Positions 1 through 12,069 of a DNA stretch of 64,000 nucleotides are shown here, piece by piece. The notes beneath the pieces are model-generated. The model saw only the letters and a program-made list of their open reading frames with translations. It did no database searches and was not told the origin of the DNA. The stretch is from Lepeophtheirus salmonis. Its lineage: Eukaryota > Arthropoda > Copepoda > Siphonostomatoida > Caligidae. The stretch lies in assembly GCF_016086655.4 (NCBI RefSeq), contig NC_052135.2, forward strand, positions 70,715,702 through 70,779,701, in the 5' to 3' direction. The translations under genes were made by a program, and so were the position numbers. Positions within the stretch are counted from its first letter, which is position 1; the number at the start of each line of letters is the position of its first letter.

Positions 1-3000
1 CCGACAGCCTTAAGATTGCCTTACTGTACTCAACTCCTGGTAGCAATTTATGAACTAATTGAATTTTGTTTTCATATTTATAGTGGCGGGTATTTTGCCC
101 CGCCCGTTATGAGTTAACAAAGGAGTATTTGATTCCTTACTGTCACAGCGAGTAAGACTAAAAATTGTAGTAATTATTACACGAATATTTCAAATTTTTA
201 TTCTCATTGAAGTTCAAATAAAGTCAAATTCTCCAAAAAATATTTTTTTTCCAAAACTCAATATCAATACTAGTACATTGTAAAAGAACCATAGAAGCTG
301 AAAAACACTACATCAAAACTACTCAAAAAATGAAAAAGAATGATTCTACACTCGGTAATGGATAAGTCAATTAACCTTTTTCTAAAAACAAGATGGAATA
401 AAAGATAATAAAAAGACATTGGAAGCATTATGTCTTTGTTGAATTTAAAAAAAGGATTGAAAACGTAAAAGGATATATTTTATTTTTCTACATAATGTAT
501 AATCCAATATCTGATTACTTTGAGGGTTTTTCTTTCTTCAAAGAGGTTTCTTTAGGGTTGTATAAGATGCCAATCGATCATCATCAATTTCTGTTATATT
601 GCAGGAAAGGATAAAAAATCTTCCATTTTTTTCGATCTCTTACAAACAAAAATAACTCCAAGTGTTTGCAAGATGATGAGTTTTAAACTTGTTCCGGATT
701 TCAAAACGCCACCCTGTATTGCTTCCTTTTTGTATGAAGAAAAGTTACCTTATTTTTAAACAAAATATATACTCTACACTAGTATAAAAAATGATCCAAT
801 ATGTGTGATATTCTTGGCTAGTAAGTTTTTTCACAGGGCTAGTAAAAAGAAATTGAGCAACCTGTTGGCTAGTGGCTAATTTTAACGACCGTCGAGAGCC
901 CTGCTTATATGTATATTGTCCATAAAAAAAGGACTTAATAATCTAATATATAGCAATCTTCATTATATCTCTAAGCATTTTCTCAAAAAAGACAAGGAAA
1001 GGAGGTTTGAAATTATGGGGTAGTTAGCCAATTATTCCTCCCATCTGTGGGACTATTCTATAATTAATTCTATGGAAATGTTCTAAACATAACATCAGCC
1101 AATTTGTATGCCATTTCACCCCCCTCTAATTAAATTATTAACAAAGTGAACTCTGCAATGAGAAGGGAAAAAAATTGCATACGTCATGAGTGGGAAATGA
1201 AAGTAACGATATCTGCGACATTTTGTGTGGAATGCACGTCTTTATATTTCATATAACACTCGTCAAAAAAAAAAACCAGAAAATAAGGCCCAAAATCTCT
1301 TGGTAGCAATTACCCCTATCTTCCCATTACGGAATCATTATTCAATAATTGTTCAGAGCAGCTAAACAAGAGATAGTTTTAATTCATCCAATCAATGTTG
1401 AGAACACTGTTTAGGAAAAAGAAAGAGAAACATTGACAGTTGAAAACAAAATACAACGGAAATAATTGCTTTATATTTAGTATTGGATTGGTCTCAAAAG
1501 ACTGCGGTCCTATAAGTTCGGTCCTAATAAAGTGTGCCACTTTTAGAACCGGTCCTTGTCGGTCTTTTATGGTGGCTACAACAGCTTTAATGACATAGTG
1601 ATTAACTACGTCATTTCTGCTATGGAAGTTTGATCATAACCTAAAGTTTAAATTAGGATATTTGTAGCTAGAACGTCTAATAACCAAGTATGATTATTAA
1701 AAAAAGGGATCTGTGTAAAGAAAAAACTAAGTTTAGAGATTAGAAAAGGAAAAACGTTGAATGCGTGTGCTCTTTTTCTTTTTTGTTTATTAGCTATTAA
1801 GTGGTAGGTGTGTCAACATCTCCATCTAAAAGAAGAATTATCGACCATCTTTGGTGTAAATTGATTTTAAAATGCATCATAAAATAAATATTTATATGAA
1901 TTTAAATATAGTCATATTATTTTCCATTTAAATGTAGAAGGCTCTGCTCTTTAATTTTCTCCCCAAAATCACATAACAGGCAGCTGGCATTAACAAGGGT
2001 CTTATATCAGTAATAGCATATGCCTCGCTCCCGCCTTCTCCGTGCACTCTTAGACAAATCCCATCTCTAAGTATTATACATTTTAGCTATAAATCATTCT
2101 TTTCTTCGTTGTTATTTTCTTCAATCTAACTACAAGTAAAGAAAATAAAAAGATAGCTAGGACCCTAGGGATTAAAAACCAAATGGTGAGAAAGACCGGA
2201 TCGATTAGAAAAAAGACAAAAAGACTGAAAAGGGGAGAGGAAAATGCAAATGTCCTAGGACACGTTTTACAATTAATAAGGTAATACCGTGAATGAATTG
2301 CACAATGAAACTATTTCTTCTCTTTTATCTGCTGATTTAAGTAATAACTCAACGTGCCTCACATACTTACACATAATAAAAAATAAATAAATATTAATAG
2401 ACATATATATAATTCCTTTCCTTTCACGGATCATAATAAGATTGTTTATTTCAAAGGAAGCAATGATATATTCATAGGATTTGATTTAATGCAATTTTTA
2501 AGATTTATATTCCATTTGAAAAGTATTTACTCTCTACAATGTAGTATACATGTGGTTCTTGAGCAATTATATTGCTGTGTTTCGCGCCTTGACTCTCTAT
2601 CGCACAGGCTGTTCTTATTTAAATACATGGCTACGAATTCCTATTCGTTTTTGTACATGCTATAAGTAACAAATAGTTTACTTCACGACATAAGACATTT
2701 ATTTCACATTCTTTTACAAATGATTTGATTTATTGTATAGTTACATATTATGTAGAATACGATATCCACACCCGGCCTTCTTTAACTTTTTATATATGTA
2801 TGTTGTAGGTAGAAACATTATTATATGTAATAATATAATAACATGAATACGCAATGCTTTCAAGTATAAATTATACAGATAAGACCTTAAATCAACATTA
2901 GGATAGAACGACGGCGATAAGGTGAAGCCTTATCAGTTTCGATGTTTAAAGTTAATCTATTATAGAGTCCAAAAATAACCTTTTTTCCCCTACCTTTTAT

Positions 3001-3031
3001 AGATTACATACAAAGGAGACACTAACTAGCT
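1..3031. other. Gene-free stretch upstream of the kinase-like gene
   Basis: I see no convincing coding exon here. The sequence is AT-rich with many stops in all frames. About 1285-1460 resembles stretches near 21405-21560 and 37840-38045 (shared words such as 'ttcccaactatggaattatt' variants and 'gacagttgacaacaaaata' variants), so it is probably an old interspersed repeat. About 1490-1640 carries repeated GGTCC/GGTCTT words also found near 32466-32850 and 51450-51830, likely another MITE family. The 5' UTR and promoter of the gene at 3032 must lie at the right end, but no TATA box or initiator is decisive. Confidence 0.5.
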
Positions 3032-6000
3032 ATGCCAATGCTCAACTTCGACGATGTTTACGTGGACTCGGACGACTACTTATTAGCAGAGAAAACCGTG
3101 TTGGAACTTCTAACAAGACTACGGCCACAATGGCACAAAAGAGATATCCTACTTATTCGCACAGGACACTATGGAGAAGTGGCACATTTTCAAGGTTACA
3201 CGGATGATTCAGATGACGCAATACTCATCAAGGTTTTCAAATCAGATCTGAGCAAGGTAAGAAGATAATTCAGTATCCAATGATTTATTTATTCAAAATG
3301 CTACACTTTTGTAGAGGGTTGAGTTGAACAATGTTGAGCTTTTCTTTTATCATGGGCTTTGCACAAAAGTCTTTGCCACATTTGAGAATGGATTCTGTAT
3401 GAAAAGCCTTCCAGGACTATCTCTTAATTACAAGTTTGGAGTGGACATTGATATCTACCCCTTGGTTGCAAAGAAAGTCGGAGAAATGCATCGTATGATG
3501 GAATATCTATCTTTGTCGAAAAGGCCCACGAGGAAAAAGGATGATATTTTTGTGGTTTTAAGTGCTGCTATATCCAGCATACCTGAAAACCTCACCCATC
3601 CGGAAGATAATTTAAGACGACATCGAGCATTACCGAGTATCAAAGTCTTGAGAAAAGAAATACTAGAGCTGGAGATGCGACTCAGTGGTACGAGTAGAGA
3701 AGTCTATTGTCATGGAAATTTGAGACCTGAGAATATTTATGTGAATTTTGAGGAGTCGGAGGTATATTTTGCGGAGCTTGAGTTTGCAGGGAAAAATTAT
3801 CGAGGACTGGAAATTGCACAACATTTTTTATCACTCATTGGAAACGATTTGAAACTTGTGGGAAGGGATGAGTATGTTCCGGCCAGGGACTTTCAATTTA
3901 GATGGTGCTCACATTATCTGAGTGGTTATATGGGTGTCCCCATTGAAAAGGTATGAGTCTTTGAATTATGTTACATACAAGTCAACAAGAATTAGGGGGG
4001 TTCACACCTAATGAAATATATTAATGAAATATATTAGTCAACAAGAAGGGCAAATGAAATATATTACAACCTGTAATTAATTTTACAGTTTAGAGATACT
4101 CTAAGGAAAAAGGCTCAGACGAAACGGTTGAAAAAATAAAATATATTCCTTAAATATGTTCACTTATTTACAGACTTTCAAACAAAAAAGGACTATGGAT
4201 GGGACTTTTGTAGATCCATAAGAATTCAGGGGGATATATTTCTTTTTACATTGATGTTTGTCTTGGAGCCTCTTTCGTTTTAGTAAGATAGAAAACACTC
4301 GACGTAAAAATAAAGTAGTTTAATTATTTATATTTGAATTTATTTATTTATGTTTCTTATACAATATCTCATTATTACGTCATTTCAAAAAAATATAACA
4401 CCCAACCTCCTGTAATCTTTGTTGCAATAAAATTGAAATCAAATCAATATTGCGTTCATACTGTGCACTCTATAAACAAATTATTTTTTTTAATCATCAA
4501 ATGAAAAACCAAGCTTTTAGTTCTCTCAGTACAAAATCCCATACAAAATATTCTATTTTTAAAATTGGACGATTCTACATGAAATATAAATCCTTAGTAA
4601 ACAATATCGCAGAATAATGTATATTTTCTTGTGGGGTAGTGATTTTATTCTTACTCAAAAGTTGCCTAACTCATTAAAATTGTTAAAATACTTAAAAAGT
4701 TTAAATCTAAAATCCTCAATAACCAGATTTGATGAAAAAAGCGACTATAGTATCGTAATTAGCGTGCTAAATAACTACTAAAACTTCATATCGAAGCAAC
4801 ATAATTTTGTTTTTCGTAGGAGCGTAGATAGTTGGAGTATGCATTCCTTCTGAGGTCCACCGGAAGTGGGGGCAGGGGGATTGACAAACATATAATTATA
4901 TGTTTAAAAAGATTTTTTATTAATATTTTAACCATCTCTAGGGTTTTAAAAGGGAGGATGTGATATGGAGAGTCATTTCTCGCCCCAGGCTTCAGAGTTA
5001 AAAAGAACAACCTAAAAGGGAGTGTTTAACGTCCGGCACAACCTGTCTGAAGGGTCGCGGTGAAAGTATCAGGGCAAAACTCAATAGGATTTATAACGAT
5101 AATTATGACTGAAAACATTATTAAGTGTGAAAAATCCAAACTCAAAGCATAGAAAATATTGCCACTGAGTAGTTTATATTTTTTTGACAGAAATTCAACT
5201 TCTCCTTAGTGTTTAAAATTTGATATCCTGTCAGGTTTTGACTGAATAGAGGATGCCTTAATGGCTACTCTTTTACATTAAACAGTCCTTATCGGAATAA
5301 AAATTCAAGAAATATAGACAAATTACTACGATTCCGTCAATATTGAATTGTTTTTGATTAAATTTTAAACTAAAATAACACTTAGGATTATTTTTATCTT
5401 GAAAATTATTGATATAATTAAAGCCACTACGTTTTACGAAATCATAGTTTTGAAAAAACTGTTATCATGTATTTATTTGTATATATTAAAGCTCTGATTC
5501 CAAATCTTTTCTTCACTGCATTTCATATTTTTTTATATATTAGAGCATATAAACTGTTTATTATTTGTGTAGTCTCTCTCGGAACCCTGGACAATGTAAC
5601 AGTTGGTACGAGGGTCAGTTTTAGGTGGCACTTATCGTAGGGGACCCTATTTAGAGGGATCCCGCGCTAGTTATAATTTGTAAATATATACAGACAGAAA
5701 AAAAAGGTTAATAAAGAGATCATAAAATTAGAAAAAGAAAATATTATTTTCCAAAAAAAATCAAGAAATGAATTTTGAAAATAAATTATTAAAAATGCCA
5801 GAGAAATTTTAGAAAGGAAATAAAGAAAACGGTCAGAGAAATATATCTTTGTCCCAGATCACAATCACGCTAAAAACCAGCCGAGGTTGTAAACCACTGT
5901 ATTTAACCCTTAAACAATTTTGAGACCTGAATTTATAGGCTTTAAATAGGTAATAATCATCAGGGGCGTCCGCAGGGGCTGAAGCGGCTGTAGCCCCCCC

Positions 6001-7652
6001 AATTAAGGAATTTTGCTTTTTACTAGAAAATTAAACATTTGAAATATATTATTTAAATTTTTTTCCAAAAAATTTAATTTTTTGTAAATAGAAGTGGATT
6101 TTTGAAAAAAAAAATATTTAATATTTTTTTTCAAAAAATTTAATTTTTTGTGAATAGCTGTAGATTTTTGAAATTTTTTGTGAATAGCTGTAGATTTTTA
6201 AAATTTTTGTGAATAGCTGTGGATTTTCAAATTTTCTTCGAAAAAATTTAGTATTTTAATTCTTTTTTTTTTTTTTATTTGTATATGAAACTTAATTTTT
6301 GAAATTTTTTGTGAATAACTGTGGATTAGGAAATTTTTTTCAAAGAAATACAAAAACAAAGCGTCTTCCCTCCCCCAAAAAAAAAAAAAAAAAAAAAAAT
6401 ATATATATATAAGAATTTTTTATAGACCGATGAGAACCGATATCTCTGTCCATATCGTATACCAAAATTAAATGGTTTTCTATCTGTCTCAATGTTTAGA
6501 CCAATTTTTGCACTATCATGATGTCTGACCCCTCCAAATGTACTTAATGCATCAAATTTAACTTCATTTGATTTTTTCATGCGCCTATGCTCTACAGAAA
6601 AAAGGCCCGAAATCATCTGGTAGTTAACCGAACAAGTCAATAATACCAAGTGCATTTTATCTCTTATATCCTCCCAGACTATCACTGCCATAATATTTCT
6701 TCACCATTTCTAAAATGAATTATATATTATTAAAATATACATAGTATTTTATTCGATACTAGATTATGATATTGCTTAGTAATATATTATTAACAGAGTA
6801 GTTATGAGTAGTTATTTTGCTATTTCTATGAAGAAATAGCAAAAATTTCTTCATAGAAATATTAAAATTGCCAATATATCAATAATAATATAATATAATC
6901 ATTGCCAATATATATATATATCCTATAAAGGAGGAGGGATTTACAAGAAATTGTATTCCTGTTCTTTTGGAAACGGAACATAACTATAGAATAACTCGTT
7001 ACTTTGTGTATTTATCAAAAAGAATACATTATGAAATAGCCATGACGTATCAAGGGAGAAGAGGGAATCGACAGCTGACAACAAAATACATGGGGTATTT
7101 TTGTGGTTGCGAACTAACACCGTGCACAACATTCGGATCAAACTTCTTTAAAGGACCGAATTAGTTCCCTCCACTAAACCCAACACAAGCATTTATCTAT
7201 CCCATTGGGTCTAAGAGCCTAACTATGCCGCTATAATGTGTTCACTTACGTAATTAATTTGTGACAAAGGAACCATAAATTAAAGACATAATGTTTGTGT
7301 GGTGTATATTATAGAATGTAATTTGAAAAAGTGTTCCCTATCATCGGAACGGACAGGCATTAACAAAGACATTATTTTATTATTTTATGATTATATACCT
7401 CCATTACACATGTTCTTTATTAATGACTATATATTTTATGCTCTATGTGCCTAGGTATCGTCGCTTGATATGGAGGAGTTAATGAGGGAAGTCCAGGAAT
7501 TCAGTTTATTATTTTGTCTTCAAGAAGTTATTTGGTCTCTTACGCAACATCAATCACTCAAACGGAATCATTTTGATACGCTTCAGTACGGAATACAAAG
7601 ATATCAGCAATATATTCGGAATAAATACAATATAGCCTCATTAATTATTTGA
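3032..7652 (+). CDS. Choline/ethanolamine kinase family protein, probable pseudokinase (3 exons)
   Basis: Exons 3032-3256, 3315-3950 and 7455-7652 join in frame (AAG|GTAAGA donor, TTTTGTAG acceptor, AAG|GTATGA donor, GTGCCTAG acceptor; all phase 0) and encode about 352 residues, close to typical ethanolamine kinases. Family members phosphorylate ethanolamine or choline with ATP in the cytosol, at the head of the Kennedy pathway. Matching blocks are the N-lobe strand ILIKVF (about residue 65), the hinge-like block FATFENGFC, the KKVGEMHRM helix, and a C-lobe block near 206-245 (YCHGNLRPENIY, then YFAELEFAGKNY). In the family the Brenner loop is H-N-D with the catalytic Asp; here it is H-G-N (208-210). 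The metal-binding Asp of the I-D-Y-E-Y block is Glu (about 229). The phosphotransfer residues therefore look lost while the fold and splice sites are clean, so I infer a pseudokinase or strongly divergent enzyme rather than a dead gene. Confidence 0.8.
5961..6350 (+). mobile_element. MITE-like element with CAGGGGCGTC terminus, copy 1
   Basis: It begins CAGGGGCGTCCGCAGGGGC, followed by a GGCTGTAGCCCCCCC block and 'aattaaggaatttt'. The body is built from repeated words of about 35-60 bp around 'ttttttgtgaatagctgt'. The same head is found at 8417 (minus strand), 15977 and 16431, and a matching inverted right end at 16838-16853. CAGGGG ends are common in hAT-type elements, but no transposase is present. 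The right end of this copy is unclear, so the end coordinate is approximate. Confidence 0.55.
6822..6860. repeat. Perfect 16-bp hairpin
   Basis: The word at 6822-6837 (ATTTCTATGAAGAAAT) is the exact reverse complement of 6845-6860, separated by 7 nt. It lies inside intron 2 of the kinase-like gene in an AT-rich stretch. It may be a remnant of an inverted-repeat insertion; no function can be read from it. Confidence 0.7.
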
Positions 7653-7734
7653 AATATTAATAATTATATTATCATTATGTATTTGTTATTTGATCTCCTT
7701 TCTGTTTAAGTTTTCAAAATCATGAGGGGTCACA

Positions 7735-8417
7735 GCAGAATAATAGTGGGGGCTTGGATCTTGGGGCTTGAAATTAACATTTTTTGGAAAAAAATTATGA
7801 ATTATATTATTTTGAAAACAAAATTGACAAAGTAAATTTTTTGGAAAAAAAATTCAAATATTAACAGAAAATTAAATTTTTGGCAAACCATTTCAAAAAT
7901 CTACAGTTATTCACAAAAAAAAAATTAAATATTAAATTTTTTGGGAAAAAATTCTTAAAATAAATAGTTGTTCTCAAAAAATTAATTTTTTGAGAAAAAT
8001 CCATAGTTGTTCACAAAATATTTAATTTCTTTCCAAAAAATTTCAAAAATTAATTTTCAACTATTAAATTTTTTGCAGAAAAATTTAAAAAATCCATAGT
8101 TGTTTACAGATAATTAAATTTTTTGTAAAAAAATTTGCAGTTATTTACAATTTTTTTTTTTTTTTAAAGTTTCTTTAATTAATTTTCAAATATTAAAGTT
8201 TTTGGAGAAAAATTTAAAAAATGTATAGTTGTCTAGAGAAAATTAAATTTTTTGCACAAAAATTTAAAAAATTTACAGCTATTTAAAAAAAAAAATTCTT
8301 TTTTTTTAAGTTTCATAAATTAATTATCAAATATTACATTTTCTAATAAAAGGTCTAAATCCTTAATTAGCGATGGGGGCTACAGCCCCTCCAGCCCATT
8401 CTCTGCTGACGCCCCTG
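7735..8417 (-). mobile_element. MITE-like element with CAGGGGCGTC terminus, copy 2
   Basis: Read on the minus strand it starts at 8417 with CAGGGGCGTCAGC, then the GGCTGGAGGGGCTGTAGCCC head and the same AT-rich internal repeats ('tttgtgaataactgtagat' variants) as copy 1. It is inverted relative to copy 1, with the last exon of the kinase-like gene between the two. The distal end near 7735 is approximate. Confidence 0.55.
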
Positions 8418-8949
8418 GTTTATATAGAATTATATAAAATATAACCTTAACGACTTTTTTTTTCTTCTTCTTCTTGGAAATCTAAAGAGTGTTCTTTATT
8501 TTCCAAACCTGTTATTATGATTTTTTTCATTCTTTAAATGAGAACATCTAAATATATAGCAATAACTATTGGTTGTCCTCATGAAAAACGGAGAGTTTTA
8601 TTGAACATTGTTTGGGGAGTGCAATCATTAGGCCATGTCCTTCTGAAGGACTAAGAGTCCTAAATCCTTGTTGGACTTAGAGTAGAATTGATGATCGACA
8701 TTGGAGTAATTCTTGTCAATATACTTTTAAATACAAAGTAGGATTTATATTTACTTCCTTCCTTTGATAGTTTTTTGTAACTACTGTGTGTTCCTTATAA
8801 ATCTGAAAACTTACTAATTCAATAACTAATGAAGGTTGAGTGATTGAAATTAATTCATATTTATATATATTAAAGTATAAACAATAGATTACAAAAGAAA
8901 ACAAACTTGAGCAGCTCTCTAATTTACGTACAAGTCGAGAAAAGGACAC

Positions 8950-9160
8950 TTGAACGAGATCGATGAATTTCCATTCGCCCACTCCAAGCAGTTGGGCGTC
9001 TCCAGGACCACTGTCTACGCCATCAGCAAGTCTGAAACGTTGAAGAGTCGGCCAAAAAGGCCAAACTGGACCTGGATGAGTTAAACATACTAGCCCAGGC
9101 CAATCCCCTGAAGTGTGAAACCCACCAGACTATCCATAAAGCTATCAAAAAGTGAATAGA
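8950..9160 (+). pseudogene. Mariner transposase fragment, N-terminal helix-turn-helix
   Basis: In one frame the sequence reads KQLGVSRTTVYAISKS, a typical mariner N-terminal DNA-binding helix-turn-helix. A frameshift follows, then words resembling the second helix-turn-helix (NPLKCETHQTIHKAIKK). No catalytic domain follows on this strand; the next block is on the minus strand. This is an old fragment. Confidence 0.7.
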
Positions 9161-9179
9161 AAGAGCCTTGTGTTGTTAG

Positions 9180-10060
9180 ATAAGCCACTTTAAACACAAG
9201 CAATGAAGGAAACATATAGGCCCATTAACCTCCAGGAGATTTCTGTGAGATCTCTTCCCAATCTTGTTCTCTAAGGAGCTCCACACACTGAAGTCGAGGG
9301 GATTGAGATCAGGACTGGAATAGGACCAGAATATCTTGTCTCAGAAGTAAGCAAATTGTTCCTTGCAGAAGTTATGTCTCTCCAAGCCCGTATGGCTGGG
9401 GGCAGCGTCTTTGGGCCACACATAGTTGTTCTCAAGATAGATAGCCTTCATCCGGGTCGAGATTTGTCTGAGAAGATCTTTACAGTAGACGGATGTCTCT
9501 TTAAGTAATTAAGGACTTTTTAGCATCTCTCAAGCCTTAAAGCCTTCATCCTATCGGTGAGGAGATATCTTGGAGTCCTTACAAATCTATTAAAGCCAAG
9601 GACATAATGAACTGCCCTCCTGATGGTGATCTCGTCCACGTTGAACTCTTTATCCAATCACTGCATTGATGTTGTTAGATCTTCCTTGATCTTGGCCTCC
9701 AGGGACTTGAAAAATGTTTCATCTCGCTTCAAACCATCCCCTCCACTTCCTTTCTTCCTTTTGACTCCTTTCCCATTCTCCTTGGCCACCCTGATGTTCC
9801 GGACTGTCCTCAAGGTCACGCTGACAATGTCTGAAATTCTTTATAGATCAACATCTGCGTCGAGAAGATCCGAAACCCTTTGCCTTTTTTTATTCCTGTT
9901 CACTCATTTGTCCTCCGATTTTGATAAAATCAAAACAATGTGCAAGAAAAACAACATATGTATCGGAATACTACTTGAGATGTTACCTGAAACCTTAATT
10001 AGCGCAAATAAAATTAATTGTGATGACGTGGAAAATTTCCCTGTCATACTCTAATTATAA
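9180..10060 (-). pseudogene. Mariner transposase pseudogene, internally deleted
   Basis: On the minus strand the frames read in order: a first helix-turn-helix (VSVTLRTVRNIRVAKENGKG), a linker with KRKKGSGGDGLKRDE, the second helix-turn-helix region (DEITIRRAVHYVLG), RTPRYLLTDRMKALRLER, then KIFSDKS near the first catalytic Asp. The central catalytic part is missing and the copy resumes at NNYVWPKDAAPSHTGL and SPDLNPLDFSVW, the region of the last catalytic Asp. Stops and shifts interrupt it. Mariner transposases are cut-and-paste enzymes of the DDD family; this copy cannot make one. Confidence 0.8.
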
Positions 10061-10125
10061 ACATGGTTTAATATGGTTCAAAAGGATCATAGGTTTTTGT
10101 AGTTAATTAGAAGAAAAAATGTCAT

Positions 10126-10440
10126 TCTCAAGCCCCGGATTGATGAATTGTTTGAAGATGGGCCATATGTCTTCCAACAGAATGGTACTCCATGCCACAC
10201 AGCCAAAAAAAAACAGGATTGACTCTCCAAAAATATGTATCCTCCTTTTGGTAAAAGGACAGGTGGCCTCCCAGCTTTCCAGACCTGAACCCATTGACTA
10301 CAGCATTTAGTTCATCGTAAAGGAGTGGCCTGCAACAAATCACACAGCTCAACAGTATCCCTGGAGGCATCCATCATGTCAGTCAGAATGTAATACTGGA
10401 AGAATATATCATCAAGGTGTGCCAAGGCCAAAGTAAGAAT
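10126..10440 (+). pseudogene. Mariner transposase fragment, C-terminal half
   Basis: With one frame change the plus strand reads DELFEDGPYVFQQNGTPCHT, then DWLSKNMYPP and a decayed block corresponding to SPDLNPLDYYVW (here FQT-THWTT). It ends with words like the mariner C-terminus (HVSQNVILEEYIIKVC). The N-terminal half is absent. It abuts the oppositely oriented fragment at 9180-10060, so at least two separate insertions or an inversion occurred. Confidence 0.7.
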
Positions 10441-10649
10441 TTTGGAAAAAGTTAAATAAAATTTATTTTTAATTCATGAAATAGTTCCGGAGAAAAGTAT
10501 GTCATTATTAATTAGTGTTAACTTTTTTTTTTTTTTTTTTTGGATCATGTTATATCAAATTGGTACGTTTTTCAAAAATCTTTAAATTGTCCATGCTACC
10601 TTATTTTTTGGCGGATTTAATTGACAATTTCCTTGAATTGTACATATGA

Positions 10650-11300
10650 ATCTTGAAAAAGAGCTCATTTAATGTGTCCTCCTCCAGTATCAATCACGAT
10701 CTGAATTTGGGCTCAGAAAGAGGAGTAGACATGGATCAGATAGTTCTTTGGCATGTTAATAAAGGCAATCAGACAGTCCTTGATGGCATGACATGCTCTG
10801 TTTGTTTTAGATTCAACGTAAACCAAGACAAAATAATCGATTGGATTAAGATCTGGACTACTAGGGCCATATTTTCTTACAAATGAAGACATAGAATTGT
10901 TCATTTTGCCACTTCACCGACCTATCTGTGATATGAAAAGACTTAAAAATATTTTAGCACTGTTATTGAGATCTCCCAACTTGAAATATCAATGTTTTCG
11001 TGGACAAAAATCATCGTTACGGGGAACGTTACTCCTTTCCATCTTCTTTACATCTGGAGCAGACGTGCTAACACCAGCAATAACATAAGACCTCCCCTTA
11101 ACCTTAGGGTAAACTAAAATGTGTTCAACGGCTGTTCACAAGATCCCCAAAACTTCACTAAAGCTTGTTGATACAACAACGTTCCTACCAGCAAAATAAG
11201 TGACACCATCAGAAAGTTACATCATAACAAAATCGTCGACGATCGCATGCACCGATTTGATCTTAACGCCTTGTATTGTTTCCAATATTTACTTGTGATA
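10650..11300 (-). pseudogene. Mariner transposase fragment, C-terminal, minus strand
   Basis: The best-preserved part (10904-10650) reads KYGPSSPDLNPIDYFVLVYV then ESKTNRACHAIKDCLIAFIN, followed after a stop by words matching the family's terminal AQIQIVIDTGGGH. The segment further upstream, to about 11300, is more decayed and only loosely follows the middle of a mariner transposase. It is a third mariner lineage within 2.4 kb, judged by sequence differences. Confidence 0.65.
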
Positions 11301-11599
11301 CTGGTTGATTAAATGCATAATACAACCTAACAAGGTTGGGAACTGCAAAAATAAACCAATACGTTAGTCCTCATAACTAAGGGTGATAATTTTGGTAAGA
11401 ATAGAAAAGCGTGCGAGGAGAAGAGAAGAAATACTTATGGCATCATTGATTAAATAATATACATCTTCTTCTATCAATCAAGAACGTTATCATTCCCGCC
11501 TTTATTATTCAATACTAATATAATATTAGATGGTGATAGTCGATAGAGAACTGAATAAAAGGCCTAAAATAACGTCGACTTCTGTCTGGATTTCTGAAA

Positions 11600-12066
11600 A
11601 TGGAGGCCCAGGAATTTGGAAAATACTTACCGGATGAGAAACAGATGGTTTGTCGGATTTGTCGATATAAATGTGCCTTTAGTCCCCTGTCTAGAATTAC
11701 ACGCCACTCATTATCCTCATCTCATATCAAGAGGATGGATATTCACCTAAAAAATCAAGTTAATGATGAATACATCAAGTGAAACATTAACTCTGATCTC
11801 ACAAAGATGCTTATTGCATGAAATATAACCTTATCCATTGCTATTCATCTACGTTCAAAAAATTTATGGAGAAATACACGGGTAAACCTATCCCTTCCCG
11901 AGAAACCATCATTAAATTAATGGAGGATGTTGGTACTGATGTCATTTATAGAAATACATATAGAAATGTTTTGATTCATCCACACCAAATGGCAATCAAG
12001 TTATCAGTAAAAAGTATAAAATATTTACTAATTCCGAAATGGAACTCTGGATTTTGTACTATTTAA
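11600..12066 (+). pseudogene. hAT-like fragment with BED-type zinc finger
   Basis: The first open piece (11600-11782, 60 residues) has the pattern CRICRYKC-x9-TRH-x6-H, a C2H2/BED-like finger seen at the start of hAT transposases and CGGBP1-like proteins. After a frameshift and stop, the second piece (11818-12066) reads STFKKFMEKYTGKPIPSR then ETIIKLMEDVG, like the block after the BED finger in those proteins. No RNase-H catalytic core follows. I infer a truncated hAT-derived gene; a spliced small host gene is less likely because the two pieces are not joined by consensus splice sites. Confidence 0.5.
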
Positions 12067-12069
12067 CAG

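Larger units (their letters stand above)
3951..7454 (+). other. Intron 2 of the kinase-like gene, repeat-filled
   Basis: This 3.5-kb intron is AT-rich. Near 4015-4075 it holds short direct repeats of 'atgaaatatatta'. It contains one copy of the CAGGGGCGTC repeat (from 5961), homopolymer and AT microsatellite runs near 6375-6410, a perfect hairpin at 6822-6860, and a segment near 6590-6700 related to one near 33850-33890. I see no coding exon in it. Confidence 0.5.

Noticed and set aside
6326..6691. A 121-codon minus-strand frame
   Set aside because: It crosses poly(A)/AT microsatellites and interspersed-repeat sequence, has long runs of Phe and Gly from homopolymers, and no recognisable domain.
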